Part shown: positions 25,301 through 35,266 of the stretch, one piece after another
Layout of the letters: each line of letters opens with the position of its first letter
Position numbering within the stretch: position 1 is the stretch's first letter
From: Flavobacterium daemonense
GTDB lineage: Bacteria; Bacteroidota; Bacteroidia; Flavobacteriales; Flavobacteriaceae
Assembly (NCBI RefSeq): GCF_007341385.1
Contig: NZ_VJYD01000004.1
Location: forward strand, 310,001 to 374,000
DNA length: 64,000 bases
Reading direction: 5' to 3'
Notes under the pieces: model-generated
What the model was told of the DNA's origin: nothing
Databases searched by the model: none
What the model saw: the letters and a program-made list of their open reading frames with translations, nothing else
Made by a program: the position numbers and the translations under genes

Positions 25301-25657
25301 ATGAAAAACTTCTTTCTCTATTTCTCAACAATATTTCTCTTTGGCTTTAGCACTAATTTATTGGCACAGACACAACTTGAAATGAATCAAATCGCTATTG
25401 ATAATTTAAAAAAAGCAGACAATAAACTTAATCAGGTATATCAAAATCTAATGAAAAAATTAGATGAAAAAGAGAAAAACTTATTAATCGCAGCGCAGAA
25501 AAACTGGATTAAGTTTAGAGATTCAAAATGCGATTTTGAAAAACAGCAATATGACGGAGGAAGTATTCAGCCATCGATTTATTATACCTGCCTAGCTGAA
25601 TGCACAGAAGATCGAATTAAAGATCTGAAAAGAAATTTAGAAGATTATAACAAGTAA
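25301..25657 (+). CDS. Lysozyme-inhibitor LprI-type (DUF1311) secreted protein
   Basis: 118 residues from the ATG at 25301. An upstream in-frame ATG at 25268 is rejected because it overlaps the previous gene and displaces the signal peptide (FFLYFSTIFLFGFSTNLLAQ). The mature part has the DUF1311/LprI outline: ADNKLNQVYQNLMKKLDE, AAQKNWIKFRDSKCDFE, and a second pair of cysteines (YTCLAEC). Family members are exported; some inhibit lysozyme. Confidence 0.82.
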   Translation: MKNFFLYFSTIFLFGFSTNLLAQTQLEMNQIAIDNLKKADNKLNQVYQNLMKKLDEKEKNLLIAAQKNWIKFRDSKCDFEKQQYDGGSIQPSIYYTCLAECTEDRIKDLKRNLEDYNK

Positions 25658-25670
25658 AAAACAATTTATC

Positions 25671-26165
25671 ATGGAAAATTTCGACTGGACTTCTTTCACA
25701 AAAAAAATAGCGATTAGAGCTAGCTTAAGCGACATTTATAATGCTTGGACAATTGCTGCCGATTTAGAAAAATGGTTTCTAGAGAAAGTGTCTTTTTTTG
25801 ATGCAAATCAGGAATTAATCAGCAAAGATCAAAATGTTTCTGAAGGCGATACGTATGAATGGCTTTGGCATTTGTACAAAGATGCGATGAAAGGAAAAAT
25901 AATTGCTGCAAACGGAAAAGATCATTTGCAATTTACATTTGAAGGCAATTGCCTTGTTGATATTAATTTGAGTGAAAGTAACGGCTACACGATCGTCGAA
26001 CTTCGTCAGCATAATATTCCTACTGATGATTCTTCAAAGCAATATATCAGGCTTGGCTGTTCAAACGGGTGGCATTTTTATTTGACCAATCTTAAATCGG
26101 TTTATGAAGGTGGCTTGGATTTACGTAATAAGGATGAAAATTTGAATCCGATGATTAATAATTAG
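25671..26165 (+). CDS. SRPBCC/AHSA1-type (START-like) protein
   Basis: 164 residues, no signal. Typical AHSA1 start (KKIAIRASLSDIYNAWTIAADLEKWFLE) and a late GCSNGWHFYLTNLKSVYEGG stretch ending in a long helix. The fold forms a hydrophobic pocket; the ligand is unknown. 13 bp after the LprI-type gene, but no obvious functional link. Confidence 0.85.
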   Translation: MENFDWTSFTKKIAIRASLSDIYNAWTIAADLEKWFLEKVSFFDANQELISKDQNVSEGDTYEWLWHLYKDAMKGKIIAANGKDHLQFTFEGNCLVDINLSESNGYTIVELRQHNIPTDDSSKQYIRLGCSNGWHFYLTNLKSVYEGGLDLRNKDENLNPMINN

Positions 26166-26236
26166 GAAATTTTAAAATGTCTATTCATTCGTAATTTATA
26201 TTTTTGGCAAAATAATTAAGAGCTCAAATCTTTTTA

Positions 26237-26740
26237 ATGAAAAACAAATTTATTCGTCGTTCCAAATTAACCAATTGGAATATTATTACTATTAGTTTTT
26301 ATGTCGTGCTTTCTTTTTTCTTGTTGAGTTATGTCTCAATAAACAAAAACTGCCAAGATATACTATTTTTATACGGACTTTTTACACAATTCTTTCTTTA
26401 TAGTTTTCAATATCGAGCACTTCGAAATTTCAATTATTTTTTAATCTGGGTATTAATTGGCGTGCTTCATTTTTGTGCTTTTCTTGCATTTAAAAATTTA
26501 CCAGAAAATGTTTTTGAACAAAGTAACATACACGCTGTTAAAGTATTAAGAAGTACTTTAATCTCGTTATTCCTTTTTCAATTATTACGATTTATAAGTT
26601 TACAAATTCAGAACAAAGAACTAATTATGCCTGCAAAAAACGGCGCAACAGATCTTTATGACAATCGAAAAGGCACAATACTCGATGTAATTTGTTTTTT
26701 TGTGTTTCTAGGCGTAACTGTATTTGCCATGACAATATGA
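26237..26740 (+). CDS. Hypothetical four-helix membrane protein
   Basis: 167 residues. Membrane segments at about 18-36, 43-60, 67-85 and near the C-terminus (145-165), with a soluble loop of about 30 residues before the last. No family recognised. An exact TATTTTTG box lies at 26199-26206, 30 bp before the ATG. Confidence 0.68.
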   Translation: MKNKFIRRSKLTNWNIITISFYVVLSFFLLSYVSINKNCQDILFLYGLFTQFFLYSFQYRALRNFNYFLIWVLIGVLHFCAFLAFKNLPENVFEQSNIHAVKVLRSTLISLFLFQLLRFISLQIQNKELIMPAKNGATDLYDNRKGTILDVICFFVFLGVTVFAMTI

Positions 26741-27074
26741 GGATGAAATTCTGTATCTGATCACTTTTAAAGCCCCAAATTAATTTAAATCCTAAAAAGA
26801 AAACTTTTTGTGACATAACGAAACTTTCAAAACAACACAAGTTATCTCATTAAAAATCAATAACTTTACACTTTCAAGTTAGCATTTCTCCAAAACTTGA
26901 CAACTTACCTACCACATTAAAATAAATCATCGACCCCAAGGAAAATTATGAACCTCAGAAAACTATTTTACATAGTGTTCTGATTATTTCCTGTTTGTCT
27001 TCTCATGCGCTTCGATCAGGAAAAATAGGCTGCGTTTTTAAAACTTTGTATGTAAAACAATTAAATCTACAAAA
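26741..27074. other. Intergenic stretch without a gene
   Basis: No frame of note on either strand apart from a minus frame at 26625-26840, which overlaps the previous gene and has no support. A GATCAGGAAAAATAGGC-type word near 27015 is not explained. Confidence 0.45.
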
Positions 27075-27587
27075 ATGAAAAAATTTATTTTTTTAGTATT
27101 GTTCTTTTCATGCTCCAATAATTTTTATTGCCAAAATCTAACCTTGGATGAATTAATCGATTTAAGAAAATGTGATGTGGCAGAAGTTGAAGAATTTGTT
27201 ACCCAAAAAGACTGGACATTCCTTTCCGCAAATGCGCCTCAACACAACGAAATGGCAAGCGCCACATTTACTTACAATAAAAGTGATACTAATGATTTAG
27301 CCGAAAGTTTTTTGACTTACGCCTATTCTGACACCACAAATCGGCTGAATTTGCAATTTGCGAACAAGGATCAATACAATTCTTATGTAAACCGACTTAA
27401 AATTTTGGGATATGATTTTATAGTATCTAAAGTTCAAAATGATGCTATTATCAAATTGTATCTTGGCAAAGGACTGACTATTGAGCTAACTGTATTTTCA
27501 AAAAATGAAAATAATATCACCACAACAACTTACAATCTATTAATGACCAGTTCAAACGATTATCTGATTTCTTTTGTAGAAAAATAA
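27075..27587 (+). CDS. Secreted hypothetical protein
   Basis: 170 residues. Signal peptide (VLFFSCSNNFYC), possibly a lipoprotein (FFSC). The mature part begins NLTLDELIDLRKCDVAEVEEFVTQKDWTF, a pattern seen in several small flavobacterial envelope proteins whose function is unknown, then a beta-rich domain. Transcribed alone; ends the accessory region. Confidence 0.7.
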   Translation: MKKFIFLVLFFSCSNNFYCQNLTLDELIDLRKCDVAEVEEFVTQKDWTFLSANAPQHNEMASATFTYNKSDTNDLAESFLTYAYSDTTNRLNLQFANKDQYNSYVNRLKILGYDFIVSKVQNDAIIKLYLGKGLTIELTVFSKNENNITTTTYNLLMTSSNDYLISFVEK

Positions 27588-27802
27588 TTTTTTATTCTTC
27601 AAGTTCAGCGCTGTATATTCTGCTCATTTCTTGTGTGTTCCCACAATATTCCAATAAAATAAAACCTTACGGCATTAATCAATATTAGAAACTTTTTCTT
27701 ACTTTTGAAATTATAAAAACCACATTTTCAATAGTATACAATAATAAAAATTGTATTTTTCAGAATCCTTTATAATTCCAAAAACACCAAAAAAAGCAAA
27801 AT

Positions 27803-29713
27803 ATGATTAGAAAATCCGTTTTATCCGTTTTAGTTGTTTTGGCGACACTTTTTATTTCCTGCAAACAGGAGCCAAAAGAAACTCCTGCCCCATTAATTGA
27901 TGTGAAAACTTTCTTCAAAAATGGAGAAAAAAGCTCCTTCAGAATTTCTCCCGATGGAAATTACTTCAGCTATCGTGCCGATTATAAAGGAAAAACCAAC
28001 ATTTTTGTTCAAAAAGTGGGTGAAGAAAAATCGGTTCGCGTGACTAATGACACGCTGAGAAGTATTTTCAACTATTTCTGGAAAGGCGACAGAATTGTGT
28101 ATGCGCAGGATATTGGCGGCGATGAAAATTTTCAGCTTTTTTCGGTTAAAGCAGATGGAACAGATTTAAAAAAATTAACTCCTTTTCCGGGCATCAGAAG
28201 CGATATTACCGACGCACTGATTGACATTAAAGGAAAAGAAAAAGAACTGATTGTACAGATCAACAAACGAGTTAAGGAATATTTTGATCCGTATCTTTTA
28301 AATGTAGAAACTGGAACTTTGACGCTGCTTTATGACAATAAAGAAAATTTTGACGGCTGGGTTACAGACAATAATGGCGTTATTCGCCTTGCTTCAAAAA
28401 CTGACGGTGTAAACATTACATGGAATTACAGAAATTCAGACAAAGAACCTTTTACACCTTTGATTACAACGACTTTCAAAGATATTTTTACGCCTTCGTC
28501 TTTCGATAAAGACAATAAAAATATTTATGCTTTGAGCAACATCGGAAAAGACAAAGTGGTTTTGGTTGAATACGATCCCATTGGCAAAAAAAATGTAAAA
28601 GAACTTTTTGGCGACAGCAAATACGATTTAGACGGCATCAATTACGACAGAAAAAAGCAAACTTTGGTTTCGGTTGATTGGGAAGCTGAAAAACAAGAAA
28701 AACATTTTTTTGATAAAGAATGGGAAGAAATCAACAATAATCTGAAAAAACAAATTGAAGGTTATGAAACAGATATCGTAAGTTATGACGATGCCCGAAC
28801 TAAAGCAATTGTCTGGGCTGGAAATGACAGAACGCCAGGAAAATTCTATTTATATGATTTTAAATCTGCGCAAATCAAAGAAGTTGCAGATCCGTATCCG
28901 TGGATTAAGGAGAACCAAATGAGCCATATCAAACCAATTACGTATAAATCTAGAGACGGTTTGGAAATTCACGGTTATTTGACACTTCCACTCGGAATTG
29001 AACCAAAAAATCTGCCCGTGATTATTAATCCGCATGGCGGACCTTGGGCAAGAGATGGCTGGTATTATAATCCAGAAGTTCAATTTTTGGCCAATCGCGG
29101 TTATGCTGTTTTGCAAATGAATTACAGAGGAAGTACCGGTTACGGAAAGAAATTCTGGGAATTGAGTTTCAAACAATGGGGAAAAACCATGCAGGACGAT
29201 GTTACTGACGGCGCCGAATGGCTGAAAAAAGAAGGTATTGCCGATGAAAACCGAATTGCAATTTATGGAGGAAGCTACGGCGGTTATGCCACACTTGCCG
29301 GAATCACTTTTACTCCAGATTTATACGCAGCAGCTGTTGATTATGTAGGCGTTAGCAATTTGTTTACGTTTATGAATACCATTCCGCCTTACTGGAAACC
29401 ATACTTGGATCAATTTCACGAAATGGTGGGCGATCCTAAAAAAGACAGTTTATTGCTTGCATCATCATCACCAGCTCTGCACGCTGACAAAATTAAAACG
29501 CCGCTTTTTATTGCTCAGGGCGCAAATGACCCAAGAGTAAACAAAGCCGAAAGCGACCAAATGGTTGAAGCGTTAAAAAAACGTGGCGTTGTGGTAGAAT
29601 ATATGGTGAAAAATGATGAAGGACACGGTTTTAGAAATCAAGATAATCGTTTTGATTTTTACTCGGCTATGGAGAAATTCCTTGACAAACATTTGAAACA
29701 GAAAGCAAAATAA
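27803..29713 (+). CDS. S9-family prolyl oligopeptidase-type peptidase (lipoprotein)
   Basis: 636 residues. Lipoprotein signal (LVVLATLFISC). Residues about 40-370 form a beta-propeller-like region; the C-terminal alpha/beta hydrolase carries the triad Ser491 (GGSYGG), Asp576 (GANDPRV) and His608 (EGHGF). Also the family mark INPHGGPWARDGW. It cleaves short peptides, often after proline or with broad exopeptidase activity, in the periplasm or at the cell surface. Monocistronic, terminator at 29738. Confidence 0.92.
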   Translation: MIRKSVLSVLVVLATLFISCKQEPKETPAPLIDVKTFFKNGEKSSFRISPDGNYFSYRADYKGKTNIFVQKVGEEKSVRVTNDTLRSIFNYFWKGDRIVYAQDIGGDENFQLFSVKADGTDLKKLTPFPGIRSDITDALIDIKGKEKELIVQINKRVKEYFDPYLLNVETGTLTLLYDNKENFDGWVTDNNGVIRLASKTDGVNITWNYRNSDKEPFTPLITTTFKDIFTPSSFDKDNKNIYALSNIGKDKVVLVEYDPIGKKNVKELFGDSKYDLDGINYDRKKQTLVSVDWEAEKQEKHFFDKEWEEINNNLKKQIEGYETDIVSYDDARTKAIVWAGNDRTPGKFYLYDFKSAQIKEVADPYPWIKENQMSHIKPITYKSRDGLEIHGYLTLPLGIEPKNLPVIINPHGGPWARDGWYYNPEVQFLANRGYAVLQMNYRGSTGYGKKFWELSFKQWGKTMQDDVTDGAEWLKKEGIADENRIAIYGGSYGGYATLAGITFTPDLYAAAVDYVGVSNLFTFMNTIPPYWKPYLDQFHEMVGDPKKDSLLLASSSPALHADKIKTPLFIAQGANDPRVNKAESDQMVEALKKRGVVVEYMVKNDEGHGFRNQDNRFDFYSAMEKFLDKHLKQKAK

Positions 29714-29737
29714 AACTGAGTTTTATATTAAAAACAA

Positions 29738-29772
29738 AAAAGCTGCAAAGTCGATTTCTTGCAGCTTTTCTG
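29738..29772. terminator. Terminator between convergent genes
   Basis: 11-bp stem AAAAGCTGCAA (29738-29748) / TTGCAGCTTTT (29759-29769), A run and T run on the two sides. Confidence 0.8.
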
Positions 29773-29799
29773 TTTTATAAACATCATTATAAAAATGTC

Positions 29800-30804
29800 T
29801 TATTTTGGTGCATATCGATTATGATCATACAGTTTTTTCTCTGCAATATGTTGCAAAACAAGATTCTTGATTTGATCTTCGTTTAATTTCTGCGTGTATT
29901 TTTTCGCCACCACAATTTCTAGTCGGTTTAATTCGTCTTTTGATAGGTTTTCAAAATAAGAAAGTACCAATTCTTTATCTTCAAGCGCATTGATATCAAG
30001 ATTCGGAATGACTTCTGGTTCTGGCGCAACTACTTTGGCTTTCTTTAAAACATTTATTTTTTCAGTTCTTTCTACAACATTTTGAGATGCAGGTTGAGCG
30101 TTTACTTTGGAAAAAACATTCTTTTTTTCAGGCTCTCGCGAAACAGGCAAATCAGCATAATTCATTTGTGAAACCTCTTTTAAAATATAACCTAAAACCG
30201 CCGCAGAAAGCGCTTTCAGCAAAAACACAACCGCCTCAGTGCCAGGAATAGTTGCAATTTGAAGTGCGGAAAATACGCCAAGCAATATAAGCGAGAAACC
30301 TAGAATTGGGAAAATATCTTTTAAAACAACATCAATAGTTCTGATTCGGATTCCTAACAAAATAGTCGTGATAATCAATCCAATACCCGCAAGTATCAGC
30401 AATATTGCACTCGAAATGGAACTCGATGCAAACGCCATTACTGAATTAATATCTTGCTCACCATCAAGCGCCATATAGATTTGAACTGACTTGAAAACAA
30501 CTAAAGCTACTGAATAAAGTGCAATTAATGAGAGTACTAGATAAACATTTATCAACGAATCGGCTTTTTTGTAGTTCAATATTCGGTTTAAAAATAATTT
30601 AAAAACAAACAAAATTCCCATCCAAACCAAAGTGCTTACGAGAGACAAGCCGTTTGCTGTCAGGCCATGAAACCAAGTTCCATCGACATAAAAAAATAGT
30701 TTATAAATGCCAAAGAGAATGGTAAAACCCGCATAAATAAAAGCAATTAATGCGGTAGTGCTGTAGAATTTTGGTAAACTTGTTTGGGTAGTAGTTTCGC
30801 TCAT
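29800..30804 (-). CDS. Hypothetical membrane protein with cytosolic C-terminal domain
   Basis: 334 residues. Six or so membrane helices (residues about 18-205), then a linker with many charged residues and a helical C-terminal domain (LEDKELVLSYFENLSKDELNRLEIVVAKKYTQ). No family recognised. Divergent from the acyltransferase gene. Confidence 0.7.
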   Translation of the reverse strand: MSETTTQTSLPKFYSTTALIAFIYAGFTILFGIYKLFFYVDGTWFHGLTANGLSLVSTLVWMGILFVFKLFLNRILNYKKADSLINVYLVLSLIALYSVALVVFKSVQIYMALDGEQDINSVMAFASSSISSAILLILAGIGLIITTILLGIRIRTIDVVLKDIFPILGFSLILLGVFSALQIATIPGTEAVVFLLKALSAAVLGYILKEVSQMNYADLPVSREPEKKNVFSKVNAQPASQNVVERTEKINVLKKAKVVAPEPEVIPNLDINALEDKELVLSYFENLSKDELNRLEIVVAKKYTQKLNEDQIKNLVLQHIAEKKLYDHNRYAPK

Positions 30805-30947
30805 AAAAAGTAATGGTTTCTAATTTGGTGATTTGGTTGTTGATTATGCAAATTGGTCTTTAAACCAAAAATATATAAAATTTGATTACAAATCATAAGA
30901 GGATTTTTACTTATTTTTATTTTTTCTATAAAACACAAAAGACAAAA

Positions 30948-32057
30948 ATGATTACCCAAAACCCAACAATTCAACCAACCGACAATTCGACTACTCCAAT
31001 TATAAAAACAAAACAACATTTTGAAATCCTAGACGGTTTAAGAGGCATCGCCGCTTTAGCCATTGTCGTTTTTCATTTTATGGAAATCGTTTATCCTCCA
31101 AAAGAAAATTTCATTGCACATGGATTTTTAGCGGTTGACTTTTTCTTCTGCCTTTCTGGGTTTGTTATTGCTTATGCGTATCATGATCGAATTGGCAAAA
31201 TGACGTTGACTGAATTCTTTAAATTGAGATTAATCCGATTGCATCCTTTGGTTATTTTTGGTTCGATTTTAGGTTTGCTGACTTTTCTTTTTGATCCTTT
31301 CAGCAGTCATTCTGAAACTTATGAAACTGGCAAATTAATCCTAGTAATTGTTAGTTCGCTCCTCCTTATTCCGTTTCCCACAATGGCTGATCGTTATTTC
31401 AATAATTTTGGCTTAAATGCGCCGGCTTGGTCTTTGTTTTGGGAATATATTGCGAATATTTTTTATGCGCTGTTCCTTCATAAACTGAGCCGTCGCGTAC
31501 TCTTTATATTAACCCTTTTTGCTGCAGCAGGAATCTGTTTTATCAGTAATCGCGCGGGCGGTTCACTAATGGGAGGCTGGAGTGGCGAAACCTTTTGGGA
31601 CGGATTTGGCCGTATTTCCTACTCTTTTTTAGCCGGAATGCTTATTTATCGTTCAAACTGGATTATTACGTCAAAACTGGGTTTTGTTGGTTTATCAATA
31701 TTGCTATTATTAGCACTTTTATTGCCTTTTACAAATTGGAATTGGCTAACTGAACCTGTTATCGTATTGCTTTATTTTCCTTTATTAATTGTTTTAGGAG
31801 CCGGAGCGAAACTATCAGAAAGCTTTAGAAAACTATGCATCTTCTTCGGAAAAATATCATATCCGTTATACATGACGCATTATTCCGTAATGTGGATATT
31901 TGCAGGTTATTATGCGAAATACAAACCAGATGCCGGACAACTGACTTTTATTATAATTTTTGGAACGCTACTTCTTCTTGGTTTTGCTTATTTAACAATG
32001 ACTTTTTACGATACGCCAATTAGAAATTATTTAACTGAGAGAAGAAAAAAGGTTTAA
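30948..32057 (+). CDS. Acyltransferase 3 family membrane protein
   Basis: 369 residues from the ATG at 30948. The upstream in-frame ATG at 30882 is less likely, as it adds an unrelated tail before the conserved start. The family signature FEILDGLRGIAALAIVVFHF lies at about residues 24-43, with the catalytic His at its end. About ten membrane helices follow. These enzymes acylate exopolysaccharide, lipid A or peptidoglycan sugars. The substrate is not indicated by neighbours. Confidence 0.88.
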   Translation: MITQNPTIQPTDNSTTPIIKTKQHFEILDGLRGIAALAIVVFHFMEIVYPPKENFIAHGFLAVDFFFCLSGFVIAYAYHDRIGKMTLTEFFKLRLIRLHPLVIFGSILGLLTFLFDPFSSHSETYETGKLILVIVSSLLLIPFPTMADRYFNNFGLNAPAWSLFWEYIANIFYALFLHKLSRRVLFILTLFAAAGICFISNRAGGSLMGGWSGETFWDGFGRISYSFLAGMLIYRSNWIITSKLGFVGLSILLLLALLLPFTNWNWLTEPVIVLLYFPLLIVLGAGAKLSESFRKLCIFFGKISYPLYMTHYSVMWIFAGYYAKYKPDAGQLTFIIIFGTLLLLGFAYLTMTFYDTPIRNYLTERRKKV

Positions 32058-32127
32058 TACTTTTCATTTATGTAAATGTGCATTGTATTATCCTGAGGAA
32101 CAAAGGATGACAAAAAAAGAGTAAAAC

Positions 32128-32160
32128 CTTAGTGTCTTAGTATCTTAGAACCTTAGCAAC
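32128..32160. repeat. CTTAG-type repeat run
   Basis: AACCTTAGTGTCTTAGTATC continuing into CTTAGAACCTTAGC, 50 bp before topB. Confidence 0.6.
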
Positions 32161-32207
32161 TTTCTTATAAAAAATTCCTAATTTCGCTCTCAAATCAAAT
32201 GAAGTAA

Positions 32208-34514
32208 ATGAAGGTCTGTATTGCTGAAAAACCAAGTGTAGCACGTGAAATTGCATCCGTTTTGGGCGCTAATACCAAGCACGACGGATATTATGAAGGC
32301 AACGGTTATGCCGTGACCTACACTTTTGGGCATTTATGTACCTTGAAAGAACCCAACGATTACAAACCACATTGGAAAAGCTGGGATCTCAATAATCTTC
32401 CTATGCTTCCCGAAAAATTTGAAACCAAAGTGGTTCAGAATTCAGGAATACAGAAACAGTTTAAAATCATCAAAACACTTTTCGACAAAGCAGAATTAGT
32501 CATAAACTGCGGGGATGCTGGACAAGAAGGAGAATTGATTCAGCGCTGGGTGATGAACGAAGCGCATTACAAAGGCGAAATAAAACGCTTGTGGATTTCG
32601 TCATTAACGACTGAAGCTATCAAAGAAGGTTTTGATAATTTAAAACCATCTGAAAACTACGATAATTTATTCTACGCTGGATTTTCAAGAGCCATTGGCG
32701 ATTGGCTTCTCGGAATGAATGCAACACGTTTGTACACCGTAAAACATGGCGGCTACAAACAAGTTTTGTCTATAGGACGCGTGCAAACGCCAACATTGGC
32801 AATGGTTGTTGACCGATTTAAAGAAATCGAAAATTTCAAACCACAGCCGTATTGGGAGTTACAGACTTTATATAGAGAAACACTTTTTAGTTATGAAGAA
32901 GGTCGTTTCTTAAACAAAGAAGATGGTGAAATCTTGGCTGAAAAAGTCAAAGAAAGTGATTTCGAAATTGTTTCTGTGGACAAAAAGAACGGAAATGAAT
33001 ACGCACCAAAACTGTTTGACTTGACAGGTTTGCAAGTTTATTGCAATCAAAAATTCGGATTCTCGGCAGAAGAAACGCTTAAAATTGCACAAACATTATA
33101 CGAGCAAAAAGCAATTACGTATCCGAGAGTTGATACGACATTTCTTCCTGGAGATATTTATCCGAAAGTGCAGGGAATTCTGCAAAAACTGACCAATTAT
33201 AGTCATTTGACAGAACCGCTTTTAGGAAAGAAAATTAAAAAATCTCCAAAGGTATTCAACGATAAAAAAGTAACCGATCACCACGCGATAATTCCAACTG
33301 GAATCGAAATTAATTTGCCATACAATCAGCAGCAAGTTTATGATATTATTGTAAAACGTTTTATTGCTGTTTTTTATGATGATTGTTTGGTTGCCAATAC
33401 AACAGTAATAGGAAAAGCAGCCGATGTAACTTTTAAAGCAACAGGAAAAGAGATCCTAAAAAAAGGTTTCAGAATTGTTTTTGAAGATCCGAATGCAAAA
33501 GAAAAAGAACCTGATTTGCTTCCGAGTTTTGTTGTGGGCGAAAAAGGTCCACACGAACCTTCTTTTCTTCAAAAAGAAACGAAACCGCCGAATCATTTTA
33601 CCGAAGCGACTTTACTGCGCGCGATGGAAACCGCCGGAAAACAAGTTGATGACGAAGATTTGCGTGAATTGATGAAAGAAAACGGTATTGGGCGTCCGTC
33701 AACGCGTGCGAATATTATCGAAACGCTTTTTAAACGTCAATATATTATTCGAAATAAAAAACAGGTTTTGCCAACAACTACCGGAATCCAGTTGATTGAT
33801 ACGATTCAGAATGAATTGATAAAATCAGCTGAGCTTACTGGTTCTTGGGAGAAACAATTGAAAGATATTGAAAAAGGAACTTTTACGGCTTCTGCTTTTA
33901 TCAGAAACATGAAACGTATGGTTGAAGCCTTAGTTACAGAAGTCCGAAGCGAAACGAGACACGCTAATATTTCGCATGCCGCTACAATTCAAAAACCTGT
34001 CGCAAAACCAGAAAAAAAGAAAGTTGCTGGAGGAATTTTAGCAGAAACTTGTCCGAAATGCCAAAAAGGGAATCTGATAAAAGGAAAATCGGCTTTTGGA
34101 TGCAGTGAATATAAATCGGGTTGTGATTTTGTGCTTCCTTTTGTTTTTTCAGATAAAAAAATTACTGAAGCTCAATATTTAAGATTGGTTCAAAAAGGTT
34201 CAACGGTAAACATAAAAGGCTTTAAAACCGATGCTGGAACGGTTGAAGGCTTGATTCGTTTTGAAGAAAATTACAAACTCAAATTAGAACCAAAGAAAAC
34301 TGAAGCAAAAAAGGCAACGCAAGAAACATCAGATTCTTTAGTGTGTCCGAAATGTCAAAAAGGAACAATTTTGAAAGGAAAAACAGCTTATGGCTGCGCC
34401 GAATACAAATCGGGTTGTGATTTTAAAGTCACTTTTGATGAGGTTCGAGCTAAACTTAAAGATCAAAAACCTACTAAAGAATTAGTTTATTCTATTTTAC
34501 AGGAAAGCGTTTAA
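32208..34514 (+). CDS. topB: DNA topoisomerase III
   Basis: 768 residues. Toprim domain at the start (CIAEKPSVAREIASVLGA; acidic motif G102-DAGQEGE-109). The active-site Tyr305 is in AITYPRVDTTFLP, and RSIGRVQTPT-type motif SIGRVQTPTLAMV lies near residue 190. Two zinc-ribbon repeats close the protein (about 615-645 and 712-737), each CPKCQKG...GCxEYKSGC. A type IA enzyme that cuts one strand and decatenates DNA. Many Bacteroidota carry plasmid-type topB copies, but the neighbourhood here shows no conjugation genes. Confidence 0.95.
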   Translation: MKVCIAEKPSVAREIASVLGANTKHDGYYEGNGYAVTYTFGHLCTLKEPNDYKPHWKSWDLNNLPMLPEKFETKVVQNSGIQKQFKIIKTLFDKAELVINCGDAGQEGELIQRWVMNEAHYKGEIKRLWISSLTTEAIKEGFDNLKPSENYDNLFYAGFSRAIGDWLLGMNATRLYTVKHGGYKQVLSIGRVQTPTLAMVVDRFKEIENFKPQPYWELQTLYRETLFSYEEGRFLNKEDGEILAEKVKESDFEIVSVDKKNGNEYAPKLFDLTGLQVYCNQKFGFSAEETLKIAQTLYEQKAITYPRVDTTFLPGDIYPKVQGILQKLTNYSHLTEPLLGKKIKKSPKVFNDKKVTDHHAIIPTGIEINLPYNQQQVYDIIVKRFIAVFYDDCLVANTTVIGKAADVTFKATGKEILKKGFRIVFEDPNAKEKEPDLLPSFVVGEKGPHEPSFLQKETKPPNHFTEATLLRAMETAGKQVDDEDLRELMKENGIGRPSTRANIIETLFKRQYIIRNKKQVLPTTTGIQLIDTIQNELIKSAELTGSWEKQLKDIEKGTFTASAFIRNMKRMVEALVTEVRSETRHANISHAATIQKPVAKPEKKKVAGGILAETCPKCQKGNLIKGKSAFGCSEYKSGCDFVLPFVFSDKKITEAQYLRLVQKGSTVNIKGFKTDAGTVEGLIRFEENYKLKLEPKKTEAKKATQETSDSLVCPKCQKGTILKGKTAYGCAEYKSGCDFKVTFDEVRAKLKDQKPTKELVYSILQESV

Positions 34515-34519
34515 GTTTT

Positions 34520-34716
34520 TTTGCCACAGATTAAAAGGATTAGCAAAGATTCTTTATTTTTTCCGCCGCGAATTACACCAATTTTCGCTAATTTTTTTCT
34601 CCCGCAGATTTAGCTGATTTAGGTGATTTTTTCAGCTTCTAATTATAAATTAAATCTGCCATATTTGCTAGATCTGCGGGAGACAAAATCATTTTAATCT
34701 TGTAATCTGTGGCAAA
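34520..34716. repeat. Nested palindrome with TTTGCCACAGATTA arms
   Basis: Outer exact arms at 34520-34533 and 34703-34716; inner exact arms CTCCCGCAGAT (34599-34609) and ATCTGCGGGAG (34672-34682). The middle also carries GATTTAGCTGATTTAGG. No gene here. Confidence 0.8.
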
Positions 34717-34756
34717 CATTTTTTTCATACTTTAGTACAACCAAAACCTATAAATT

Positions 34757-35233
34757 ATGTTTCAGAAAATTATTCTTATCGCACTTATAATCACTTTTGT
34801 TTCTTGCCAGAAAAAAGAATCTGTTGAAAAAGATAAAATCAAAGTTGCCGATTGGCTTATTGGAAACTGGGAAAATACGTCTCCAGAAGGTGTTTTGACT
34901 GAAAACTGGATAAAACTTAACGATAGTACATTTAGCGCTTCTTCATATTTTATAAAAGAAAAAGACACCATTCATTTTGAGAGTATTGTTTTGGCACAGC
35001 TTGGCGAAACGCTTACTTATAAAGCGACAGTAAAAGGACAAAATGATGACAAGCCGGTTTCATTTCCATCGACTTCTGAAACAGCTCAAAAATTGGTTTT
35101 CGAGAATCCAAAACACGATTATCCTCAAAAAATCACGTATACAAAAGGTGCAAATAATACTTTGACTGCTGAAATTTCTGGAAATTTGAATGGGAAGCCG
35201 AGTTCTGAGAAGTTTGTTATGACGAAGAAGTAG
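34757..35233 (+). CDS. DUF6265-type lipoprotein
   Basis: 158 residues. Lipobox VSC at residue 17. The mature part is a small lipocalin-like beta barrel of the DUF6265 outline: ADWLIGNWENTSPEGVLTENW, then the family-like ending FENPKHDYPQKITY. Function unknown. Independent unit. Confidence 0.78.
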   Translation: MFQKIILIALIITFVSCQKKESVEKDKIKVADWLIGNWENTSPEGVLTENWIKLNDSTFSASSYFIKEKDTIHFESIVLAQLGETLTYKATVKGQNDDKPVSFPSTSETAQKLVFENPKHDYPQKITYTKGANNTLTAEISGNLNGKPSSEKFVMTKK

Positions 35234-35266
35234 TTTATAAGTTCTAATTAGTATTAAAATAAAAAT

